Shown here in pieces: positions 1-6,420 of a DNA stretch of 8,464 bases. The DNA is taken from the NCBI GenBank assembly GCA_011522945.1, contig WTHY01000149.1:6920-15383 (forward strand). The letters are read 5' to 3'. Position 1 is the first letter of the stretch, and each line of letters begins with the position of its first letter. Position numbers and translations under genes: made by a program. A model generated the notes under the pieces. It saw only the letters and a list, made by a program, of their open reading frames with translations, was not told the DNA's origin and made no database searches. Origin of the DNA: Alphaproteobacteria bacterium. GTDB taxonomy: Bacteria; Pseudomonadota; Alphaproteobacteria; Puniceispirillales; Puniceispirillaceae.

Positions 1-50
1 AAAAATCCTTGAAACGCATTTAGTGAAAAGCTGCAATCGCAAAGCAAGGC

Positions 51-56
51 TATAAT
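51..56 (+). promoter_or_regulatory. Putative -10 box for the FAH-family gene
   Basis: A perfect TATAAT lies 54 bases upstream of the ATG at 111, in an AT-rich leader. No good -35 hexamer sits at the usual 16-18 base spacing. The best TTGAAA (9-14) is 36 bases away, too far to pair with it. This is therefore a plausible sigma-70-like promoter supported mainly by its -10 element. It would give a leader of roughly 45-50 bases. Confidence 0.4.
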
Positions 57-99
57 ATAAAATTGAGATGCAGTTTGCTGGGTTTAAAAACCAAAAACC

Positions 100-103
100 G
101 AGG
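100..103 (+). promoter_or_regulatory. Ribosome binding site of the FAH-family gene
   Basis: GAGG lies seven bases before the ATG at 111, a standard Shine-Dalgarno spacing. It supports that ATG as the start. No other in-frame start candidate nearby has comparable support. Confidence 0.6.
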
Positions 104-110
104 TTAAATT

Positions 111-953
111 ATGAAATTTCTTGTTGGTAAAGACGGTGTCTATGTTGCATCTGGCAATCAAGCCGTAAATATTTCAAAACAAAATGCGGCTGTTGGAATG
201 GATTTATCTGCTATCGTTGAGGGCCGACTTTCAATAGATAGATGTAAAGCACTTGCACAGCTAGGGTTGGCAGAACCGTTGGAAAGCATCACACCTGCCT
301 TACCTATCACCAAGCCTGATAAATTTATATGTTTGGGCTTAAATTATCTGGACCACATCAAGGAAGGTACAAATCCGATACCAGACTACCCTGTGTTATT
401 TATGCGGGGGCCAAATTCGGTGGTTGCCTCTGGTGCCTCTATGCTACTCCCAAAAGCCTCTGTGCAGTTGGACTATGAAGCAGAGTTATTAGTTATCATT
501 GGCAAGTCAGGAAAGCATATATCGCCAGAAACAGCGCTAGATCACGTTTTTGGTTATGGATTATTCAATGATGGGTCTGTGCGTGATTTTCAATATCGTA
601 CACATCAATGGACAGCTGGTAAGAATTTTGACCGCACGGGAGCCATCGGTCATATCATTGTCACACCAGACGAATTACCCGACGGCGGAAAATCCCTCGC
701 AATTCAATCTCGCATTAACGGAGAGATCATGCAGGATTCCAACACAGATCTGATGATGTGGTCAGTAGCAGATACAATTGCCTCTATCAGCGAATTTGCA
801 ACTTTGGAAGCGGGAGACATGATAGCCATGGGTACACCACCAGGTGTTGGCAAAGCAAAAACGCCACCTCGTTTTTTACGAGATGGCGATATTGTTGAGG
901 TTGAAATTGAAAAAATTGGTGTTCTCTCCAATCCTGTCATTTCTGAAGATTAA
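111..953 (+). CDS. Fumarylacetoacetate hydrolase (FAH) family protein
   Basis: This 280-residue soluble protein has the FAH fold. A short variable N-terminal part (about 1-68) precedes the catalytic domain (about 70-278). Seen directly: the domain entry KFICLGLNYLDH (71-82), the acidic metal-binding pair in DYEAEL (E123, E125), a further likely metal ligand D154 in LFNDGS, QWTAGKNFD (166-174) with a conserved lysine, and GTPPGVG (241-247). Family members are Mg2+/Mn2+-dependent enzymes acting on 2-oxo or 1,3-dicarbonyl acids. They include acylpyruvate hydrolases, oxaloacetate decarboxylases, and the isomerase/decarboxylase of homoprotocatechuate breakdown. The sequence alone does not fix the substrate, so no symbol is given. 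No signal peptide or membrane segment is visible. The gene stands alone on the plus strand with its own GAGG ribosome binding site and a TATAAT upstream. Its stop overlaps that of the convergent folD gene. The neighbours do not point to aromatic catabolism. Family assignment is secure; substrate is unknown. Confidence 0.93.
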   Translation: MKFLVGKDGVYVASGNQAVNISKQNAAVGMDLSAIVEGRLSIDRCKALAQLGLAEPLESITPALPITKPDKFICLGLNYLDHIKEGTNPIPDYPVLFMRGPNSVVASGASMLLPKASVQLDYEAELLVIIGKSGKHISPETALDHVFGYGLFNDGSVRDFQYRTHQWTAGKNFDRTGAIGHIIVTPDELPDGGKSLAIQSRINGEIMQDSNTDLMMWSVADTIASISEFATLEAGDMIAMGTPPGVGKAKTPPRFLRDGDIVEVEIEKIGVLSNPVISED

Positions 954-1855
954 GCTGTCAGACCCTCAGGTTCTTTGATGCCATTTGCACGGCAACATGC
1001 TGTAAGCGTGTTTGCAAGTAGACATGCGATTGTCATTGGCCCAACACCGCCTGGCACAGGCGTGATTGCACCAGCTACCGGCAGGCAATCCTTATAATCC
1101 ACATCGCCGACAAGCTTCTTTGTGCCATCCTTTAGCTCGATACGGTTAATGCCCACATCGATAATAGTCGCCCCAGGCTTAATCCAGCTGCCAGGCACCA
1201 TTTCAGACCGACCAACCGCTGCAACAACAATATCTGCAGCACGCACAATAGTTTCGATATTTTGCGTCCGGCTATGTGCAATCGTTACCGTACAGCTATC
1301 ATTCAGCAACAATTGTGCCATTGGTTTGCCAACAATGTTGGAACGACCAAGCACAACCGCATTCTTGCCGCTCAGACTACCATGATGGTCTCTTAGCAGC
1401 ATCAGACAGCCTAAAGGCGTACATGGCACCATAGATTTTTGACCTGTACCTAATAGACCCACATTAGATATGTGAAACCCATCAACATCCTTTGCTGGAT
1501 CAATGGTATTGATAACCAAATTTGAATCTAAATGATCTGGCAAAGGTAGCTGAACCAAAATCCCATGAATGCTATCATCAGCATTCAGCCTGTTAATGAC
1601 AGCTAACAGGTCATCTTGAGATGTGTCGGCTGGCAATTTTTCCTCTACAGATTTCATACCAGCTTCAACAGTCTGCTTACCTTTAGACCGCACATAAACC
1701 TGAGAGGCAGGATCTTCTCCAACCAGAACCACAGCCAGGCCCGGCGTGATACCATGATCTGCTTTCAAAGCGGTAACATGTGCTGCCACCTGCGCTCTTA
1801 CATTTGCCGCAAATGCCTTACCATCAATGATGGTTGCCTCATGAGCGTCTGTCAT
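950..1855 (-). CDS. folD: Bifunctional methylenetetrahydrofolate dehydrogenase / methenyltetrahydrofolate cyclohydrolase
   Basis: FolD reversibly oxidises 5,10-methylene-THF to methenyl-THF (NADP-dependent in most bacteria) and hydrolyses it to 10-formyl-THF in the cytoplasm. The protein is 301 residues, normal to slightly long for the family. Seen: the catalytic YVRSKGK segment with Y54, K58 and K60, matching the Tyr/Lys/Lys set of E. coli FolD; HGILVQLPLP (97-106) from the first family signature; the cofactor-binding GRSNIVGKPMA (170-180); and the C-terminal signature PVPGGVGPMT (267-276). The ATG at 1855 follows a GGAGA five bases upstream, which supports this start. It is the last gene of the minus-strand formate cluster, 45 bases after fhs, and likely cotranscribed with it. 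Its TAA overlaps the stop of the convergent FAH gene, so any terminator must lie inside that neighbour's coding sequence. With Fhs it forms the THF branch linking formate to methylene-THF. Confidence 0.97.
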   Translation of the reverse strand: MTDAHEATIIDGKAFAANVRAQVAAHVTALKADHGITPGLAVVLVGEDPASQVYVRSKGKQTVEAGMKSVEEKLPADTSQDDLLAVINRLNADDSIHGILVQLPLPDHLDSNLVINTIDPAKDVDGFHISNVGLLGTGQKSMVPCTPLGCLMLLRDHHGSLSGKNAVVLGRSNIVGKPMAQLLLNDSCTVTIAHSRTQNIETIVRAADIVVAAVGRSEMVPGSWIKPGATIIDVGINRIELKDGTKKLVGDVDYKDCLPVAGAITPVPGGVGPMTIACLLANTLTACCRANGIKEPEGLTA

Positions 1856-1900
1856 TACTGTCTCCGTCCCAGAATGTGATATCAGCGATGGGGTCTGCTC

Positions 1901-3577
1901 TTAGAACAGGCCTTCAATTTGACCATCTTCATTAAACATGATGGTTTCAGCAGCTGGTGTGCGAGGAAGGCCAGGCATAGTCATGATTTCACCACAAATA
2001 GCTACAATGAAACCAGCACCAGCTGACAATCGAACTTCGCGTACCGGAACACTATGGCCATTTGGCGCACCACGCAGATTCGGGTCTGTTGAGAAGCTAT
2101 ATTGTGTCTTTGCCATACAAATTGGCAAATGACCGTATCCCTGCTCTTCCCACTGTTTTAGCTGGTCACGGATTTTCTTATCCGCAAGCACTTCATCTGC
2201 ACGGTAAATACGCTTTGCAATGGTTTCAATTTTCTCGAATAGCGGCATTTCATTTGGATAAAGTGGCGCAAAGTTTGCCATATCAGCATCTGCTATTTCA
2301 GCAACACGTGTAGCGAGCTCTTTGGCGCCTTCACTGCCTAATTCCCAATGACGAGACAGGATAGCTTCAGCGCCCTGCTCTGCCACATAAGCTTTCACGG
2401 CTTCAACTTCTGCATCTGTATCCATCGAGAAATGATTAATGGCAACAATAACAGGTACACCGAAGCTCTTAATGTTTTCGATATGACGGCCAAGATTCGC
2501 GCAGCCTGCTTGCACGGCTTCGACATTCTCAGCCCCAAGATCTGCCTTCGTGATGCCGCCATTCATCTTCATGGCGCGCACCGTCGCCACAATGACAACG
2601 GCACTTGGCGCCAAGCCAGCTTTACGACATTTGATATTTAAGAACTTTTCTGCGCCGAGGTCTGCACCAAAACCAGCCTCTGTTACAACATAGTCGGCAA
2701 GCTTCAGCGCTGTTGTTGTCGCTACAACAGAGTTACATCCATGTGCAATATTGGCAAAAGGACCACCATGTACAAAGGCAGGATTATTTTCTAACGTCTG
2801 AACTAGGTTTGGCTGCATGGCCTGCTGCAATAGAACAGCCATGGCTCCATCAGCCTTGATATCGCGGCAATATACAGGGCTGCGGTCACGACGATAGCCG
2901 ATAATAATATCACCTAATCTTTGCTGTAGGTCATCCATATCTGTTGCCAGACATAAGATTGCCATTACTTCTGAGGCCACTGTGATATCGAAGCCAGATT
3001 GTCTTGGAAAGCCGTTAGACACACCGCCGAGAGATGTAACAACATCACGAAGCGCACGGTCATTCATATCCAAAACGCGGCGCCATGTTACACGTCGCTG
3101 GTCAATTTCCAGCTCATTACCCCAATAAATGTGATTATCAATCATCGCAGATAGCAAGTTATGAGCAGATGTAATCGCATGGAAATCACCTGTAAAATGC
3201 AGGTTCATCTCTTCCATAGGCACAACTTGTGCGTAGCCTCCACCTGCCGCGCCGCCCTTCATGCCAAAACATGGACCTAGTGAGGCTTCGCGAATACAGA
3301 CAGCTGCTTTTTTACCGATAGCATTCAGACCGTCACCAAGACCAACTGTAGTCGTTGTTTTACCCTCGCCAGCTGGTGTTGGATTGATAGCTGTTACAAG
3401 TATGAGTTTGCCATCAGACTTGCCTTTTTGCTTGGCAATAAATTCAGCAGACACTTTTGCTTTATCATGGCCAAAAGGGAGCAAATCAGCTGATGGAATA
3501 TCAAGCTTTGCACCAACCTCTTGAATTGGCTGTTTCACAGCTTCGCGTGCGATTTCGATATCAGTTTTAAATGCCAT
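1901..3577 (-). CDS. fhs: Formate-tetrahydrofolate ligase (10-formyl-THF synthetase)
   Basis: Fhs (FtfL in methylotrophs) catalyses formate + ATP + THF to 10-formyl-THF + ADP + phosphate. It is reversible, so it can also release formate and yield ATP. The protein is 558 residues, the usual length. Seen: the P-loop TPAGEGKT (67-74); the family signature GMKGGAAGGGY (105-115); the second signature as VATVRAMKMNGG (330-341), with Met where Leu is usual; and the typical C-terminus LPRTPAAETI...GLF. An in-frame ATG exists seven codons upstream at 3598. However, the AGGAGAG ribosome site lies between that codon and the ATG at 3577, and the family N-terminus begins at about MAFKTDIEIA, so 3577 is chosen. 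The 83-base gap from fdhA holds a weak four-pair hairpin and AT-rich stretches but no convincing promoter or terminator. The gene probably belongs to the fdhBA-fhs-folD transcription unit. There it connects formate from or to FdhAB with the THF pool. Confidence 0.97.
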   Translation of the reverse strand: MAFKTDIEIAREAVKQPIQEVGAKLDIPSADLLPFGHDKAKVSAEFIAKQKGKSDGKLILVTAINPTPAGEGKTTTTVGLGDGLNAIGKKAAVCIREASLGPCFGMKGGAAGGGYAQVVPMEEMNLHFTGDFHAITSAHNLLSAMIDNHIYWGNELEIDQRRVTWRRVLDMNDRALRDVVTSLGGVSNGFPRQSGFDITVASEVMAILCLATDMDDLQQRLGDIIIGYRRDRSPVYCRDIKADGAMAVLLQQAMQPNLVQTLENNPAFVHGGPFANIAHGCNSVVATTTALKLADYVVTEAGFGADLGAEKFLNIKCRKAGLAPSAVVIVATVRAMKMNGGITKADLGAENVEAVQAGCANLGRHIENIKSFGVPVIVAINHFSMDTDAEVEAVKAYVAEQGAEAILSRHWELGSEGAKELATRVAEIADADMANFAPLYPNEMPLFEKIETIAKRIYRADEVLADKKIRDQLKQWEEQGYGHLPICMAKTQYSFSTDPNLRGAPNGHSVPVREVRLSAGAGFIVAICGEIMTMPGLPRTPAAETIMFNEDGQIEGLF

Positions 3578-3582
3578 ATTCG

Positions 3583-3589
3583 CTCTCCT
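3583..3589 (-). promoter_or_regulatory. Ribosome binding site that decides the fhs start
   Basis: On the minus strand AGGAGAG sits five bases before the ATG at 3577. It lies downstream of the alternative in-frame ATG at 3598, so it can only serve the shorter form of 558 residues. Confidence 0.7.
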
Positions 3590-3660
3590 GCAATGCATTT
3601 AGGCGGCTTTTAATAGCCTGTATTATTATCTGGGTCTATGAGGAAACTACTATCGTGCGA

Positions 3661-6420
3661 TTATGCCTTTTCCACACGTACAGCAGAATATTTGAACTCT
3701 GGAATTTTGCCATAAGGATCGATGGCCGGGTTTGTAAGAATATTTGCAGCAGCTTCAACATATGCAAATGGCATAAAGACAACATTTTCAGGCACGCCTC
3801 TATCTTCACGCGCAGCGACAGATATTGAACCTCGTCTTGTTGTCAATTTCACAGCCTCACCTGGTTTCACATCCATTGACGCCATCGTATCTGGATGAAG
3901 TGAACATGTAGCATCTGGCTCAATCTGGTCAAGAACGCTGGCACGCCTTGTCATAGAGCCTGTATGCCAATGCTCTAGCTGGCGACCTGTTGTAAGTATC
4001 ATTGGATAGGCATCATCAGGTGTTTCCGCTGGCGAAATCACATGCGCCGGCGTAAATTTAGCACGACCATTCTCACGCGGGAATTTATCACCAAATACAA
4101 TGGGTTGCCCTGGGTCTGTTTCATCCAGACTTGGATATGTTACAGCATTCTCACCTTCAAGACGTGACCAGCTAATATTATTTAGCGAGCGCATATTTAG
4201 TTTCATTTCTGCAAATATATCAGATGGATGCGTATACTCCCACTCAAGACCAAGACGTTTTGCAAGCTCAACTTCAATCCACCAATCTTCACGCGCATCG
4301 CCCGGTGGCATAACAGCCTGCCTGCCCATTTGCACCTGTCGGTTTGTATTTGTGACAGTGCCATTCTTTTCAGCAAAAGCGCTAGCTGGTAAAATTACAT
4401 CTGCAAAATTTGCTGTTTCAGTTAGGAAAATATCCTGAACAACTAGATGATCCAATGCCGCTAATGCAGCACGTGCATGATCAACATCAGGATCACTCAT
4501 AGCTGGGTTTTCACCCATGATATACATGCCTTTAATCTGGCCTGCATCAATGGCGTCAATCATCTCTGTTACCGTGAGACCCTTTTCCTTAGAAAAATCA
4601 TCTGACTCCCATACCTCTGTGAAGGCAGAGCGCACACCATCATCTTCAACAGATTGGTAATCTGGTAGGAACATTGGAATCAAGCCAGCATCAGATGCAC
4701 CTTGCACATTATTCTGACCCCGAAGTGGATGCAGACCTGCGCCAGAGCGACCAACATGACCACACATAAGTGCCAATGAAATCAAACATCTAGAATTATC
4801 TGTACCGTGTATGTGCTGGCTAACGCCCATACCCCAGAAAATCATACCAGCTTTTGCAGTTGCAAAATCACGAGCCGCTGCCCGCAACATTTCTGGTGAA
4901 ATACCACAAATTGGTGACATAGCTTCAGGGGAAAAGGCTTTCAAATGTTCTTTTTCAGCGTCCCAATTTTCCGTAAATTTTTCGATATAAGCTTTGTCGT
5001 AAAGCTCTTCTTCGACAATGACATGCATCATCGCATTTAGCATAGAGACATCAGCACCAGGTTTGAACTGCATCATGTGCGTGGCAAATCTTGATAGAGC
5101 CTGACCACGGGGGTCCATAACAATCAGCTTGCCACCACGCTTTGCAAATTGTTTGAAATAGGTGGCTGCAACAGGATGGTTTTCTGTTGGGTTCGCACCA
5201 ATAACGATAGCCACATCGGCATTTTCAATCTCATTAAAGGTGGCTGTAACAGCACCGGAGCCTACATTTTCCATCAAAGCCGCAACAGAGGATGCATGGC
5301 AAAGTCTTGTGCAATGGTCCACATTATTATGCCCAAAGCCCTGCCGGATCAATTTCTGGAACAGATAGGCTTCTTCATTGGTGCATTTTGCTGAACCAAG
5401 ACCAGAGACTGATTGGCCGCCATGTTCTGACTTCAGGTTTAGTAGCCCTGATGCAGCTGCATCCAACGCCTCATCCCAGCTTGCTTCACGGAAATGGGTC
5501 ATCAGATTTGCAGGATCAACATTTAGACCCTTTGCTGGTGCATCTTCTCGGCGGATTAGTGGCTTAGTCAGGCGATGCGGATGGCTGATATAATCAAAAC
5601 CAAACCGGCCTTTCACACAGAGGCGACCTTCATTTGCTGGACCATTAATACCTTCAACAAAGGCAATATTATCATCTTTGACTTTCAGGCTCACCTGACA
5701 GCCAACGCCGCAGAAAGGACAAACAGACTTCACCTCTTTGTCAAAATCCTGACTATCTCCGCGCTGTGCCATATCTAGAATGCTAGCTGGCATCAAAGCA
5801 CCTGTCGGACAGGCCTGTACACACTCACCGCAAGCAACACAGCTACTAGCGCCCATAGGATCATCAAAATCAAAAACCGGATAGGCATTATGGCCACGAC
5901 CTGCCATGCCAATGACGTCATTGACCTGAACTTCGCGGCAGGCACGCACACATAAACCGCATTGAATACAGGCATCTAAATTCACCCGCATGGCAACATG
6001 GCTATCATCTAGAAGTGGCACGCGGTCTGCTTCTAAAGATGGGAGCCGGCTTGTTTCCACAGATTGCTTATCTGACATATCCCAGAAATGGGCATTTCTG
6101 TCATGAGCATCATCACGATTTGGCTGGTCTGCAAGAAGCATTTCCATAACCATTTTACGAGCTTTATCTTCACGCTCACCTTGAGAGCTAACAACCATAC
6201 CTTCGGTTGGCATACGAACACAGGAAGCCGCCAGCGTGCGTTCACCATCAATTGCCACCATACAGGCACGACAATTCCCATCAGAGCGATAACCTGGCTC
6301 ATCTTTGTGACAGAGATGCGGTATAAGTGTGCCTTCTCGCTTTGCAACTTCCCAAATGCTCTCATCTGGAGAGGCTTCTACAGACCGACCATCTAAGGTG
6401 AATTGAATTTTGTCAGTCAT
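3661..6420 (-). CDS. fdhA: NAD-linked formate dehydrogenase, molybdopterin-containing alpha subunit
   Basis: This is the catalytic subunit oxidising formate to CO2 at a bis-MGD Mo or W centre, passing electrons to FdhB. It is 919 residues. Domains in order: an N-terminal 2Fe-2S ferredoxin domain (C37, C50, C53, C67); two 4Fe-4S clusters in CIQCGLCVRAC (151-161) and CVACGECVQACP (194-205); the 4Fe-4S site at the start of the molybdopterin domain (C234, C237, C241, C268, then K270); the active site HCTRLCHASS, where C374-H375 matches the Sec/Cys-His pair of E. coli FdhF; and the dinucleotide-binding C-terminal domain (about 805-919) with GRQLEHWHTGSMT. The active residue is Cys, not selenocysteine. 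No cysteine lies between 67 and 151, so the His-Cys3 cluster seen in NuoG/FdsA-type proteins is missing. No Tat signal is visible, so it is cytoplasmic. The start at 6420 fits a GAGGTG site and the ferredoxin-domain N-terminus; an in-frame ATG at 6492 is rejected. Its ATG overlaps the fdhB stop (TGATG), implying coupling. The nearest described type is the two-subunit Methylobacterium FDH1; tungsten versus molybdenum cannot be read from sequence. Confidence 0.95.
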   Translation of the reverse strand: MTDKIQFTLDGRSVEASPDESIWEVAKREGTLIPHLCHKDEPGYRSDGNCRACMVAIDGERTLAASCVRMPTEGMVVSSQGEREDKARKMVMEMLLADQPNRDDAHDRNAHFWDMSDKQSVETSRLPSLEADRVPLLDDSHVAMRVNLDACIQCGLCVRACREVQVNDVIGMAGRGHNAYPVFDFDDPMGASSCVACGECVQACPTGALMPASILDMAQRGDSQDFDKEVKSVCPFCGVGCQVSLKVKDDNIAFVEGINGPANEGRLCVKGRFGFDYISHPHRLTKPLIRREDAPAKGLNVDPANLMTHFREASWDEALDAAASGLLNLKSEHGGQSVSGLGSAKCTNEEAYLFQKLIRQGFGHNNVDHCTRLCHASSVAALMENVGSGAVTATFNEIENADVAIVIGANPTENHPVAATYFKQFAKRGGKLIVMDPRGQALSRFATHMMQFKPGADVSMLNAMMHVIVEEELYDKAYIEKFTENWDAEKEHLKAFSPEAMSPICGISPEMLRAAARDFATAKAGMIFWGMGVSQHIHGTDNSRCLISLALMCGHVGRSGAGLHPLRGQNNVQGASDAGLIPMFLPDYQSVEDDGVRSAFTEVWESDDFSKEKGLTVTEMIDAIDAGQIKGMYIMGENPAMSDPDVDHARAALAALDHLVVQDIFLTETANFADVILPASAFAEKNGTVTNTNRQVQMGRQAVMPPGDAREDWWIEVELAKRLGLEWEYTHPSDIFAEMKLNMRSLNNISWSRLEGENAVTYPSLDETDPGQPIVFGDKFPRENGRAKFTPAHVISPAETPDDAYPMILTTGRQLEHWHTGSMTRRASVLDQIEPDATCSLHPDTMASMDVKPGEAVKLTTRRGSISVAAREDRGVPENVVFMPFAYVEAAANILTNPAIDPYGKIPEFKYSAVRVEKA

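Noticed and set aside
9..56. TTGAAA (9-14) as the -35 partner of TATAAT (51-56)
   Set aside because: The spacing of 36 bases is about twice what a sigma-70-type promoter allows.
3578..3598. Seven-codon extension of Fhs from the ATG at 3598
   Set aside because: The ribosome binding site AGGAGAG lies within this extension and serves the ATG at 3577.
3601..3619. Small hairpin in the fdhA-fhs gap (GGCT, six-base loop, AGCC)
   Set aside because: The stem has only four pairs and no T-run follows it on the transcribed minus strand. It does not look like a terminator or a defined regulatory element.
4100..4438. 112-codon plus-strand open frame opposite fdhA
   Set aside because: It lies entirely antisense to the well-supported fdhA frame, and its translation shows no recognisable domain. 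It is a shadow of the coding strand.
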